A stretch of 64,000 nt of DNA from Promicromonospora thailandica. Its GTDB lineage: Bacteria > Actinomycetota > Actinomycetes > Actinomycetales > Cellulomonadaceae. Within the stretch, counting starts at the first letter, position 1. Each line of letters opens with the position of its first letter. Location of the stretch: positions 62,001-126,000 of the forward strand of contig NZ_JAMTCS010000006.1 of assembly GCF_024171955.1 (NCBI RefSeq), read 5' to 3'. Both the position numbers and the translations under genes were made by a program. Below, one piece after another: positions 53,827 to 63,925 of the stretch. The notes beneath the pieces were generated by a model, which was given only the letters and a program-made list of their open reading frames with translations, searched no databases and had not been told where the DNA came from.

Positions 53827-53854
53827 CGCCCGGGGCGCCGTTGTTGTCGTCCGC

Positions 53855-54469
53855 ATGACCGAGACTCTTGAGGCCACCGGCCTCGCCATCGACGACGCGA
53901 CGGCGGACCGCCTGTTCCGCACGGCGCGCACCGTGACGACCTTCGCTGACACCGAGGTGACGGACGAGCAGCTCGCCGCCGTGTACGACCTCGTCAAGTG
54001 GGGTCCGACGATGATGAACACCAGCCCGCTGCGGATGCTCGTCGTCCGCGACCCCGAGGCCCGCCGGCGCCTCGTGGAGCGCGTGCCCGAGGGCAACCAG
54101 GAGCGCGTGGCCAAGGCGCCCGTCACCGTCGTGCTCGCCTACGACACCGACTTCCACGAGCGGCTCGACGTCCTCGTGCCGCACATGCCCGGCGCGCGCG
54201 ACATGTTCGCGGGCGACGCCGGCGCGCGGGCCGAGGACGCGCGCACCAGCGCGCAGATCCAGGCCGGCTACTTCATCGTCGGCCTGCGCGCCGCCGGCCT
54301 CGCGGCCGGCCCGATGCACGGCAACTACGGCGAGATCGACGCCGAGTTCCTCGGCGACACCGCCTGGAAGAGCTTCCTGGTCATCAACGTCAGCGTGGCC
54401 GAGGGTGCGGACACGACCCGCCCCCGCGCGCCTCGCCTGAGCTTCGAGGACGCGGCCCGGATCGTCTGA
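53855..54469 (+). CDS. Nitroreductase, RutE-like (malonic semialdehyde reductase group)
   Basis: A 204-residue FMN-dependent nitroreductase-fold protein. It resembles RutE through its length, [19 protein letters not shown], the [11 protein letters not shown] region and the ending [10 protein letters not shown]. RutE reduces a product of pyrimidine breakdown, but no other rut gene is here, so the substrate is uncertain. It is divergent from tsaD, with a candidate operator between them, and convergent with the carboxylate-amine ligase. Confidence 0.85.
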   Translation: MTETLEATGLAIDDATADRLFRTARTVTTFADTEVTDEQLAAVYDLVKWGPTMMNTSPLRMLVVRDPEARRRLVERVPEGNQERVAKAPVTVVLAYDTDFHERLDVLVPHMPGARDMFAGDAGARAEDARTSAQIQAGYFIVGLRAAGLAAGPMHGNYGEIDAEFLGDTAWKSFLVINVSVAEGADTTRPRAPRLSFEDAARIV

Positions 54470-54508
54470 CCGTCCGGCTCCTCCGACGGGCCGTCCGCTC
54501 CGACCGCA

Positions 54509-55690
54509 CTACGCGGACGGCAGCGGGCGGCCCTCGCGCATCTCCCGCAGCATCGCGCGCACGACGGCGGTCAGGTCGCCGTCGTGCGCCGCAGCCACCG
54601 CCTGCTGGCGCTGGTAGGAGGCGCCGGTGCGGACGATGTCCCGGATCCCGGCCAGCTCCGTCGCGCAGCCGATCCGCTGCGCGACGGGCTCCAGCTCGAC
54701 GAGGAGCTTCGCTATCGCGTCCGTGACGGGCCCCTGGTTGCCCTCGGCGTCCAGGATCACCGTGGCGTCGAGCCCGTACCGCGCCGAGCGGAACTTGTTC
54801 TCCTGCACGAACCACGGCGGCAGCACGGGCAGGTCGCGGCCCTGGTCCAGGAGGGTGGACAGGTGCTCCACCAGGCAGTGCACCAGGGCGGCCAGCCGGA
54901 GCGCCTCGGTCAGGTTGGTGGGGCCGTCGCAGACGCGCACCTCGAGCGTGCCGAGGGCGGGCGACGGCCGCACGTCCCAGTGCACCTCGTTGAACCCCTC
55001 GACCGCGCCGACGTGCTGCAGGTCGGCCGCGTAGGTCTCGAGCTCCTGCCACGTCTCGAACGCGACCGGCAGGCCCGAGCTCGGGATCTGCTGGAACAGC
55101 AGCGACCGGTTCGAGGCGTACCCGGTGTGCTCGCCCGCCCAGTAGGGGGACCCCGCCGAGAGCGCCTGCAGGTGCGGGAAGTAGGTGAGCATCGCCCGCA
55201 TCAGCGGCAGCGCCTTGTCCCGGTGCTCGACACCGACGTGCACGTGCAGGCCCCAGATGATCAGCTGCGCGCCCCAGATCCCGGTGCGGTCCATGATCCG
55301 CGCGTAGCGCTCCGTGTCGCCGACCTGCTGGTCGGCCCCGCGCGCGAACGGGTGCGTGCCGCCGCCCATGAGCTCCAGGCCGAGGGGGTCGGTGACCGCA
55401 CGCACGCGTCCCAGCAGGCGCTCCAGGTCGGCCCCGGCCTGGCCGACGGTCCGGCAGACCCCGCTGACCAGCTCGATCGTGTTCTTCATGAACTCGCCGG
55501 TGACCTGCGGGGCGGGGCCGCCGGCGGCGTCCGCGGAGCGTCCGGCGTCGTCCCGCGCGAGTGCCTCCAGCACCTGCGGGGCGGACTGGGCGAGATCGGC
55601 GCTGCCGGACTCGACGAGCCCGATCTCCCACTCGATGCCCACGGTGGAGCGCGGGGATGCGCCGAAGCCGAGCCGGGCCGGCGAGCTCAT
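54509..55690 (-). CDS. Carboxylate-amine ligase, YbdK/GCS2 family
   Basis: The 393-residue product belongs to the glutamate-cysteine-ligase 2 family: GIEWEIGLV at residues 18-26, GGGTHPFARG, IWGLHVHVGVEH and ASNRSLLFQQIPSSGLP. YbdK-type members have weak gamma-glutamylcysteine synthetase activity; a role in a low-molecular-weight thiol pathway is not certain in a mycothiol-type actinobacterium. The ATG overlaps the stop of the upstream methyltransferase by four bases, so the two are co-translated. Confidence 0.9.
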   Translation of the reverse strand: MSSPARLGFGASPRSTVGIEWEIGLVESGSADLAQSAPQVLEALARDDAGRSADAAGGPAPQVTGEFMKNTIELVSGVCRTVGQAGADLERLLGRVRAVTDPLGLELMGGGTHPFARGADQQVGDTERYARIMDRTGIWGAQLIIWGLHVHVGVEHRDKALPLMRAMLTYFPHLQALSAGSPYWAGEHTGYASNRSLLFQQIPSSGLPVAFETWQELETYAADLQHVGAVEGFNEVHWDVRPSPALGTLEVRVCDGPTNLTEALRLAALVHCLVEHLSTLLDQGRDLPVLPPWFVQENKFRSARYGLDATVILDAEGNQGPVTDAIAKLLVELEPVAQRIGCATELAGIRDIVRTGASYQRQQAVAAAHDGDLTAVVRAMLREMREGRPLPSA

Positions 55691-56955
55691 ACGCGTCCCA
55701 GCGGTTCGACGACGAGCACCTGTTGGGTCCCTGCCACACGTGTGAGCACGATCGTCGCCTCCTCGGTCCCGGTGAGCACGAGCTGCTTGCGAAGTTGTTC
55801 AGGCACCACGGCGGTGCCCCGCTTCTTGATGGTGACGCGCCCGACGCCGCGGTCGCGCAGGTACGACTTGAGCCGCTTGAGGCCGAACGGCATGGTGTCG
55901 AGCACCCGGTAGCCGGTCGCGATCGGGGCGGGAGCCCCGGCCGGTTCGGCGGGGCGGGCCGGCGGCAGGTCGGCGGGGGAGTCGGTGGTCACGTAGGCGA
56001 TGGTCGGGTCGACGAGGCGCCCGCCCAGCTCGGCGGCCGCCTGGGCCACCAGCCCGGCGCGGATGACAGCGCCGTCGGGCTCGTAGAGGTACTGGCCGAC
56101 GGCGCCGACGTCGGGCGCGTCGTCGTCGCCCCGCACGGTGCGGCTGAGCGTGTGCTCCTTGCCGTCGTCGTCGGTGAACGTGCGCAGCACGAGGGCGGAC
56201 CGGCCGGGGCCGTCGGGTGCGAGGGGGCCGAACCAGAGGCCGGCCTCGACCACGTCGCCGTCGACGGAGACCCACTGGGTCTCGGCGTCGTCCGGCAGGC
56301 CCTCGTGCGCGATGCCGGGGCCGACCTTGATGCCCACGGCGGGCACCGTCCCGCGCAGCGCCCAGACGCTGTCGAGCGGGGGTGCGTAGGCGCGCGGGTC
56401 GAAGACCCGCCGGCTGCGGCCGCCCGAGCCGCCTGCGGTGCGGCGCGCCGGGTCGGCGAAGACGCCGTCGATCCCCTCGGCCCGCAGGTCGAGCGAGAGC
56501 CCGTCCGCGTGCCGCACGTCGGCCTCGGGGAAGTGGCGCAGGTTCCACCGCGCGATGGCGGCGGTGCACTCGTCCAGGTCGGTCGCCACCACGCGCAGGC
56601 CGGTGCCGGCGAAGGCGAGCGAGTCGGCGCCGATGCCGGAGGTCAGGTCGGCGAGCGCGGTGGTGCCGGCCTCCAGGTAGCGTCGGGCGTGCAGCGCGGC
56701 GACCAGGAGCCGGGTGGCCTGCTCCAGGCCGTCGGAGGTGAACAGCATGCCGTCCGCGAAGTCGCCGAACTTGGCCCGGGCGCGGGCCCGCAGCCGGGAC
56801 TGCGTCACGACCGCAGCGGCGAGGTCCGGGGCCACGCCCTGGGCGCGCAGTGTCGTGACCGTCTTCATCGCCTGACGCTCGTCGTACGGCGGCAGGGCGC
56901 CAAGCAGGGCCCAACCCTCGGGGCTGAGGAGTTTGCTCAGAATCGCCGCATCCAT
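55687..56955 (-). CDS. THUMP-like-domain class I methyltransferase
   Basis: A 422-residue protein from ATG 56955. The SAM-binding loop is ALADLTSGIGADSLAFAG, and DGVFADPARRTAGG is a variant of the DPPY-type catalytic loop. The C-terminal region KKRGTAVVPEQLRKQL is the THUMP-like domain of this group. The substrate is unproven; nucleic acid is likely given the C-terminal domain. GGGAAGATC is a poor ribosome site. It leads a two-gene operon with the carboxylate-amine ligase. Confidence 0.85.
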   Translation of the reverse strand: MDAAILSKLLSPEGWALLGALPPYDERQAMKTVTTLRAQGVAPDLAAAVVTQSRLRARARAKFGDFADGMLFTSDGLEQATRLLVAALHARRYLEAGTTALADLTSGIGADSLAFAGTGLRVVATDLDECTAAIARWNLRHFPEADVRHADGLSLDLRAEGIDGVFADPARRTAGGSGGRSRRVFDPRAYAPPLDSVWALRGTVPAVGIKVGPGIAHEGLPDDAETQWVSVDGDVVEAGLWFGPLAPDGPGRSALVLRTFTDDDGKEHTLSRTVRGDDDAPDVGAVGQYLYEPDGAVIRAGLVAQAAAELGGRLVDPTIAYVTTDSPADLPPARPAEPAGAPAPIATGYRVLDTMPFGLKRLKSYLRDRGVGRVTIKKRGTAVVPEQLRKQLVLTGTEEATIVLTRVAGTQQVLVVEPLGRV

Positions 56956-57081
56956 GGGAAGATCTTTCCACGTTTGTCCTGGTCGTGGCGAGCAAGCGGG
57001 GACGACCTTTTCGTGGAGATGGTGAGATCCCGGGGTATCGGGCGGCCCGGGAGCGGCTGCGGCGTGACCAGGTTCACGCCG

Positions 57082-57108
57082 TTGGCACTCGCCTTGACCG
57101 AGTGCTAG
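57082..57108 (+). promoter_or_regulatory. CIRCE operator (HrcA site)
   Basis: TTGGCACTC, nine bases, then GAGTGCTAG: this matches the CIRCE consensus TTAGCACTC-N9-GAGTGCTAA with one change in each arm. It overlaps the -35 hexamer, so HrcA binding would block transcription of groES until heat shock. Confidence 0.93.
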
Positions 57109-57122
57109 CGCCGACCTAGATT
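57094..57122 (+). promoter_or_regulatory. groES promoter
   Basis: TTGACC at 57094-57099 and TAGATT at 57117-57122 are separated by exactly 17 bases. Transcription should start near 57129, leaving a leader of about 160 nt before the groES GTG. Confidence 0.8.
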
Positions 57123-57287
57123 TGGGGTTGTCCACCGCTGTGGCGCCCGGTCGCCGGGCCCGCGACGGAGGATCCAGACGTTCGTGCCCGCCGGCACCCG
57201 CGACGACGGCGGACCGTCGAACGTTCGAGCCACTCAGTCCATCCCGAAGCAGATCTCTCGATCCGCTCATGAAAGAGGAGGTCCGAC

Positions 57288-57584
57288 GTGTCGGTCCCCA
57301 TCAAGCCGCTCGAGGACCGGATCGTCGTCAAGGCTCTCGAAGCCGAGACCACGACCGCTTCCGGCCTGGTCATCCCGGACACCGCGAAGGAGAAGCCCCA
57401 GGAGGGCGAGGTCCTGGCCGTGGGCCAGGGCCGCATCGACGACAACGGCAACCGTGTGCCGCTGGACGTCGCCGTCGGTGACAAGGTGATCTACTCCAAG
57501 TACGGCGGCACCGAGGTCAAGTACGCGGGTGAGGACTACCTGGTCCTCTCGGCCCGTGACGTCCTCGCCGTGGTCGTGGGCTGA
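57288..57584 (+). CDS. groES: Co-chaperonin GroES
   Basis: GroES caps the GroEL folding chamber. The 98-residue product has [19 protein letters not shown], the mobile-loop region [15 protein letters not shown] and the C-terminal [19 protein letters not shown] lies eight bases before the GTG. A CIRCE element controls the promoter. A strong terminator follows directly and no groEL is adjacent, so the gene is monocistronic and its partner must lie elsewhere. Confidence 0.97.
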   Translation: MSVPIKPLEDRIVVKALEAETTTASGLVIPDTAKEKPQEGEVLAVGQGRIDDNGNRVPLDVAVGDKVIYSKYGGTEVKYAGEDYLVLSARDVLAVVVG

Positions 57585-57608
57585 TCCAGCCCCCGGACCC
57601 AGGTTCGC

Positions 57609-57646
57609 GCAGAGGGCCCCGCACCGTTCGGTGCGGGGCCCTCTGC
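57609..57646 (+). terminator. Terminator of groES
   Basis: The 17-nt arms 57609-57625 and 57630-57646 pair perfectly around the loop GTTC. Confidence 0.9.
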
Positions 57647-57736
57647 CGTGCGCCGCTCCGTCACGGGCGCGTGCGGCCGTTGCCGATGGTCAGGCGGAGA
57701 CCAGGGTGGACAAGTTCGTCGAGCGGGCGAATCGCG

Positions 57737-58024
57737 TCAGGCCGAGACGGACTTGCCGGCGAGGATGGCGGACCGCTCGTCCTCGCTCAGGCCGCCCCAC
57801 ACCCCGTACGGCTCGCGCACGCGGAGCGACTGCTCGCGGCACTGCATCATCACGGGGCACGAGCGGCAGATCGCCTTGGCGGCCTCAGCGCGCCGGCGGC
57901 GCGTCGACCCCCGCTCGCCCTCGGGGTGGAAGAACAGGGTGTCGTCCGCGTCGCGGCACGCCCCCTGGTACTGCCATTCCCACAGCTCCATCACCGGACC
58001 GGGAAGCCTCGAGATCTCCGTCAT
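57737..58024 (-). CDS. whiD: WhiB-family iron-sulfur protein, WhiD/WhiB3 type
   Basis: Wbl proteins carry a 4Fe-4S cluster and act with the principal sigma factor as redox-responsive regulators. The four ligands are C23, C53, C56 and C62, and the GVWGG turn is at 74-78. SRLPGP at the start and LFFHPEGERG identify the WhiD/WhiB3 subgroup. ATG 58024 gives 95 residues; a start 36 bases upstream is possible but lies before the -10 box. The promoter is leaderless. The gene is divergent from the MerR-like regulator. Confidence 0.92.
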   Translation of the reverse strand: MTEISRLPGPVMELWEWQYQGACRDADDTLFFHPEGERGSTRRRRAEAAKAICRSCPVMMQCREQSLRVREPYGVWGGLSEDERSAILAGKSVSA

Positions 58025-58031
58025 GGCGAAC

Positions 58032-58060
58032 AACCTACAAGTTGTGCAGAAGTTGTTCAA
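58032..58060 (-). promoter_or_regulatory. whiD promoter, leaderless
   Basis: On the minus strand TTGAAC (58055-58060) and TAGGTT (58032-58037) are separated by exactly 17 bases, and the ATG is seven bases after the -10. This is the clearest complete promoter among the leaderless set. Confidence 0.8.
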
Positions 58061-58203
58061 GGGGCAATTCGCTCCAGATGTGTGCCGGATCGCGCCGGAG
58101 GCAAGCCGGTCAGTGCTGACCGGATTTGTTCGGATGTGAACCGAATTCCGCCGAGATCGGCGGCACGCCGGATTTCGCAGTGGCGCGGAGAGGTCCGGGT
58201 CGG

Positions 58204-58209
58204 CAGAAT
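58204..58209 (+). promoter_or_regulatory. Candidate -10 box (CAGAAT) for the MerR-like gene
   Basis: CAGAAT ends seven bases before ATG 58217, the spacing of the leaderless genes, but the first base differs from T. Confidence 0.4.
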
Positions 58210-58216
58210 CGAACCC

Positions 58217-59491
58217 ATGACTCCTTCGCGACCCGCCCAGAACTCGGGCGGGTCACGTACGTCCAGCCCCGGGTTGGCCGTCGCGGCTGTGGCCAGGCGC
58301 CTCGGGGTCGCTCCCGCGACCCTGCGCACCTGGGACCGCCGGTACGGCCTCGGCCCGTCGGGACGCACCGCCGGATCCCACCGTCGCTACACGCCGGACG
58401 ACGTCGCCCGGCTGCTGGTCATGCGCCGGCTCACCCTGGAGGGTGTCGCGCCCGTCGACGCCGCGCGGGCCGCCGTCGAGGCCGGTGACGCAGAGCTCGA
58501 GACCGCCGCGCGCACGGCCCCGGCGCTGCCCACGGTTCAGGTCCCGGGGCAGGGCGCGGACGAGCACCCGGGCGACGAGGGGGAGGAGCCGGAGGACGGG
58601 TCCGACGAGTTCGCCGAGCAGTTCCTGGGCACCGTCGAGGCGCCGGGTTCGGACGCCGAGGCCGCCGACGAGGACTCAGGCCCCGTGGCCGCCGGGCCGG
58701 CCGCCGTGCCACCCGCCGAGGAGCCGCGCGGACGGGCGCGCCTGCGCGCCCTGCCGGGCGGGGCGACCGGGGGCAGCGCCCCCGCCGGTGCTCCGGGTGG
58801 TCACGGACCGCGGCCGGCCGCGGGCGCGACGCCGACGTCCGGCCGGGTGTCCGCCCTCGTCGACGCGGCCCTGGCCTACAGCCGCACGGCCTGCGACAAC
58901 CTGCTGGTGCTCGGGCCCGACGGGGACCCCGCCACCTGGTGGACCGAGCTCGTGGAGCCCGCCTGGCTACGGCTGTCCGAGCGCACGGTCCTCGCCGGTC
59001 CCGGTGAGATGCCCGAGGTGGTGCTCGCGACGGCCGCCCTGCGCGCGCTGCGGCACTACACCGAGGAGTTCGAGCGGGCGATGGTCGAGGCGGGTGGCCC
59101 GCCGGCCAACCACCCCAGCCGCATGCGCAAGATCGTCCTGGTGTTCGCGGCCCCCGACGAGGTGGTCCCGCTGTCGGCCCACGCGCTCGCCGCGGCGCTG
59201 GCCGCGCAGGGTTCGATGGCGCGCATCGTCACGGGCCCGGCCAGCACGCACCGGTCGGTCGAGCTGGTCACCATGGTGCGCCCGACGGCGGTGGTGCTGG
59301 CCACCACGCAGAACAAGCCGGACCTCGACGTCGTCCACGCCGTGAACGAGAGCTACCCGGAGCTGCCGATCTTCGTGGGCCTGCGGGCCGACGCGGCCGC
59401 GACGGACCTGCCGTTCGGCCCCACGGTGCAGCGCGTGCGCTCGTTCACCGGCCTGCTGCACGAGGTGCTGGCGGTCATCAAGGCGAGGTGA
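58217..59491 (+). CDS. MerR-family regulator with degenerate B12-binding-like domain
   Basis: A 424-residue protein. The MerR winged helix is at residues 22-80 (VARRLGVAPATLRTWDRRYG, then SHRRYTPDDVARL). About 120 residues of acidic and Gly/Pro-rich linker follow. The C-terminal half resembles the helical and Rossmann modules of cobalamin-binding regulators of the CarH/LitR group. The cobalamin DxHxxG motif is not visible; the corresponding stretch is FAAPDEVVPLSAHAL. It may bind another ligand or none. It is divergent from whiD. Confidence 0.8.
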   Translation: MTPSRPAQNSGGSRTSSPGLAVAAVARRLGVAPATLRTWDRRYGLGPSGRTAGSHRRYTPDDVARLLVMRRLTLEGVAPVDAARAAVEAGDAELETAARTAPALPTVQVPGQGADEHPGDEGEEPEDGSDEFAEQFLGTVEAPGSDAEAADEDSGPVAAGPAAVPPAEEPRGRARLRALPGGATGGSAPAGAPGGHGPRPAAGATPTSGRVSALVDAALAYSRTACDNLLVLGPDGDPATWWTELVEPAWLRLSERTVLAGPGEMPEVVLATAALRALRHYTEEFERAMVEAGGPPANHPSRMRKIVLVFAAPDEVVPLSAHALAAALAAQGSMARIVTGPASTHRSVELVTMVRPTAVVLATTQNKPDLDVVHAVNESYPELPIFVGLRADAAATDLPFGPTVQRVRSFTGLLHEVLAVIKAR

Positions 59492-59546
59492 CGCACGCCT
59501 CGCGTGGGCATCACCACCCTGCCGGGATCACCCGCCGCGCCGGTCG

Positions 59547-61073
<1,527 letters not shown>

Positions 61074-61086
61074 TCCCCGCCCCTCC

Positions 61087-61223
61087 GCGAGATAGAACCG
61101 TGGCGAGATAGAACCGTGGCGAGATAGAACCGTGGCGAGATAGAACCGTGGCGAGATAGAACTGGGGCCGGGGCGCTGATCAGCGCCCCGGCCCCAGTTC
61201 TATCTCGCCACGGTTCTATCTCG
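61087..61223 (+). repeat. 16-bp tandem array ending in an 88-bp perfect palindrome
   Basis: GCGAGATAGAAC occurs at 61087, 61103, 61119, 61135 and 61151, a strict 16-bp period; the first four copies continue CGTG. Positions 61136-61179 pair without mismatch with 61180-61223 (44-bp arms, centre TGATCA), so the right half contains two inverted copies. The array lies between convergent guaB and the amine oxidase gene. It is related to the hairpin at 15844 by the core CGAGATAGAAC. Confidence 0.95.
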
Positions 61224-61237
61224 GCGGACCGCGCTGG

Positions 61238-62851
61238 TCAGTTCGCCATGACGCGGGCGTGCAGGGCCTGGACCGCGTAGCGGGCCGACCAGAACGCGCC
61301 GTGCTGCCAGGCGGACACCTCTGACATCCAGTCCCCGGCGAAGTAGACCTGCCCCACACCCTGCTGCAGCAGCCGGAACCCGGCCGACGAGGTGTCCGGG
61401 TAGGCCCACGCGCCCTCGATGTAGGGCACCTTGTGCCAGGCCACGGAGAAGGAGCTCTCCAGCTCGGTGCGGTACTTCTCGCCGTGGATCTTCACGCCCT
61501 GCGCCACCGCGCGCGCCTCGCGCTCCCGCGGGGCCAGGTCCGCGTACGTGCGGGCGTTCGCACCGGTGTTGTAGTACCCGACGACCAGGCCCCGGCGCTC
61601 CCCGTACCCGTAGGACGGGTACCAGACGTGAGCGAGGTCCATGTCCGTCTCGGTGATGCCGCCGTAGATCCGGTGGTCGTCCTCCCAGAACCGGGACCGG
61701 TACTGCAGCCCGATCTTGCCGGCGGGCGAGCCGACGGCGAACTCGCCCAGCGCCGTGTCGACCTCCGCACCCCAGTTGGTGTCCCACCGGCGCATGAGAC
61801 CGGCCGGCGCTGTGACGACGGCGAAGTCGGCGTCGAGCTGCCGGGGCCTGCCACCGCGCGGCGTGTACGTGACCCGGACCCCGCGGCTCGTGTTCTCGAC
61901 CGCCGTGACCGGTGAGCTCAGGTGCACGTTCTGCGCGCCGATGGCCCGCACCAGGTACCGGTAGGTGGTGTCCATGCCGCCCTTCGGCTGGAACATGAGC
62001 ATGGACTGCTCCCAGTTGATCTCGAAGGGGAAGTACTGCCCCACCTTCGAGGCGAGCACCTCCGAGACCGTGCCCGGACCGGGCAGCGGCGTGCCGTGCT
62101 CGTTCCACGCGGACGGGTAGACCGAGTAGCCGCGGTTGCTGCCGCCGGCGTAGGTGCCGTCCGACCGCAGCGACCCCCAGCTGCGCAGGAAGGACCGGAG
62201 GTTGTCCTTGTCCTGGTCGGTGAGGCGCTGGTCGAGCGCGCCCTGGTCGGCGGCCTGGTACAGCAGCTCCGACGTGTAGCCGAAGACGTCCGCCTTGGCC
62301 GTGCGGTAGCGCACCGGGTTGCCCGGGGTCGCGCCCGACCGCTCGTTGTAGAGGTAGGCGTCGGCGTTCGCGTTGGTGAACACCTCGTAGGGCACGCCCA
62401 GCTCCCGGAGGTAGTCCATGGTGACCATCCACTGCGCGATGCGGCCCGCCCCGGCGTTGAGGTACACGCCGTCGGCGAACCGCGCGGTCTGGGTGACTCC
62501 ATCGAGGTCCGTCTCCGAGTCCCCGCCTCGGATCGTCAGCGTGCGCCCGCCCACCCGGTGCCGGGCCTCGAGAACCGTCACGCGGTAGCCCGCCTTCTGC
62601 AGCTCGTAGGCGGTGGCGAGGCCCGCCGGGCCCGCGCCCACGACGACGACCTTCCTGGCCGAGCGGCCCGTCAGCGTGAAGTCGCCGGTGCGGGGCGGGA
62701 CCCACGACTCGGGCCGGGGCTGGGCGGACGCCGTGGGCGCGAGCCCGAGGGCGCCCATGGTGGCGAACAGGACGCCCGCGCTGGACCCCGCGCCGACGGC
62801 CTGCAGGAAGTTGCGACGGGTGACTCCGGAAGTGCTCTGCTCGATGACCAC
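61238..62851 (-). CDS. Secreted flavin monoamine / L-amino-acid oxidase
   Basis: A 537-residue FAD enzyme. Residues 1-43 are a twin-arginine signal (TRRNFLQAVGAGSS), so it is exported folded with its cofactor. The dinucleotide motif VVVVGAGPAGLATAYELQ is at about 68-85 with GGRT after it. C-terminal YFAGDWMSEVSAWQHGA binds the FAD tail, as in amine oxidases. The substrate is not determined. The start is GTG, with GAGAGG upstream. It is convergent with guaB and divided from it by the palindromic array. Confidence 0.9.
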   Translation of the reverse strand: MVIEQSTSGVTRRNFLQAVGAGSSAGVLFATMGALGLAPTASAQPRPESWVPPRTGDFTLTGRSARKVVVVGAGPAGLATAYELQKAGYRVTVLEARHRVGGRTLTIRGGDSETDLDGVTQTARFADGVYLNAGAGRIAQWMVTMDYLRELGVPYEVFTNANADAYLYNERSGATPGNPVRYRTAKADVFGYTSELLYQAADQGALDQRLTDQDKDNLRSFLRSWGSLRSDGTYAGGSNRGYSVYPSAWNEHGTPLPGPGTVSEVLASKVGQYFPFEINWEQSMLMFQPKGGMDTTYRYLVRAIGAQNVHLSSPVTAVENTSRGVRVTYTPRGGRPRQLDADFAVVTAPAGLMRRWDTNWGAEVDTALGEFAVGSPAGKIGLQYRSRFWEDDHRIYGGITETDMDLAHVWYPSYGYGERRGLVVGYYNTGANARTYADLAPREREARAVAQGVKIHGEKYRTELESSFSVAWHKVPYIEGAWAYPDTSSAGFRLLQQGVGQVYFAGDWMSEVSAWQHGAFWSARYAVQALHARVMAN

Positions 62852-63027
62852 GGGTCCCTACCTCTCGTGTCGACAGGGCTGACGCACTGCGGACCCGATA
62901 GGCCACCGGGAGCCACCGTCAGCGCCGTACAGGACGCTAGGGAGGGAAGGTCACCGTGGAGATTCTGTACCGTTTCATTCCAGTTGCTCCTGGTAACCAT
63001 GCTGTTTCTGCGGCACCGGCCGATCCC

Positions 63028-63753
63028 TCACAGCGGCCCTGCCGCGTGCTGCACCGGCCACGTCCCGGACGCGCCGGGACCCTCCAGCCCCTGCTCACGG
63101 CGCCAGTCGTTGAAGCTCACCGCCCACTGCCGGTGGGCACCGATCTGCTGCTGGTGGAGATCGGTCAGCGGCATGCGCGCGAGCTGCGGGAACCGCCGGG
63201 CCAGCGCTTCCAGCAGGTCGAGCGTGGCCAGCACGTCCACCTCGGCGGTGTGCAGGTCGCCCTCGGAGACGATGCCGTACCACTGCGACAGGTCGCCGAG
63301 GCGCCGCTTGCCCGGGCGGTACCGGTCCAGCCAGCGGTCGATCACGAGCGGGTCGATCACCGGCTCCACGGGGCGGCCCAGCCGCTGGGGCAGGGTCTTG
63401 AGCCCGTGGCGCACCAGCTCGGCGTCGAGCAGGGAGAGGTCGAACGCCGCGTTGTAGGCGACCACGGGCACGCCGTCGGCCAGGTGCTCGGCGAGACGGC
63501 CGGCGATCTCCTCGAGCGCCTCGAGGGGCCGGACGCCGTAGGCCCGCGCGTGCTCGGTGGAGATGCCGTGGATCGCGGCGGCCTCCTGGGGGATCTCGAC
63601 ACCCGGGTCGATCAGCCACGTGTCGACCTGTGTACCCACCCCTGGCGTGCGCAGCACGAGCGCCGCCGTGACGATGCGGTCGCCCGCGACGTCCACCCCG
63701 GTGGTCTCGGTGTCGAAACCCAGCAGCGGCCTGTCGATCCAGGTCTCGTTCAT
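63028..63753 (-). CDS. DnaQ-type 3'-5' exonuclease
   Basis: The 241-residue product is a DEDDh exonuclease. D14 and E16 are in GFDTETTG, the ExoII region is VVAYNAAFDLSLLD and the ExoIII region is DLHTAEVDVLAT. ATG 63753 has GGAGG nine to ten bases upstream; a longer form from 63840 is unlikely. It is a stand-alone domain of the DNA polymerase III epsilon type. The role (proofreading, repair or RNA) is not clear from position. Confidence 0.9.
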   Translation of the reverse strand: MNETWIDRPLLGFDTETTGVDVAGDRIVTAALVLRTPGVGTQVDTWLIDPGVEIPQEAAAIHGISTEHARAYGVRPLEALEEIAGRLAEHLADGVPVVAYNAAFDLSLLDAELVRHGLKTLPQRLGRPVEPVIDPLVIDRWLDRYRPGKRRLGDLSQWYGIVSEGDLHTAEVDVLATLDLLEALARRFPQLARMPLTDLHQQQIGAHRQWAVSFNDWRREQGLEGPGASGTWPVQHAAGPL

Positions 63754-63913
63754 GGTGTCCTCCCTGCTCGTCCGGGGTTTCGCGGTCCTCGTGCGGTGCG
63801 GCGCCCTGCCCCCCGGTGCGTTCACGGAGAACCTTGCCACCGGTCACTGACACTGCGGTCCACGCCACCCGCGCACATCACGGACCCCGGCGCGCCGTGT
63901 CGGCGGCGATGGG

Positions 63914-63919
63914 TAGGCT
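63914..63919 (+). promoter_or_regulatory. Leaderless -10 box (TAGGCT) for guaB3
   Basis: TAGGCT ends six bases before GTG 63926. Confidence 0.65.
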
Positions 63920-63925
63920 TGGCGG

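Noticed and set aside
61087-61160. CRISPR-like array
   Set aside because: The units are 16 bp and directly contiguous, with no unique spacers and no cas genes.
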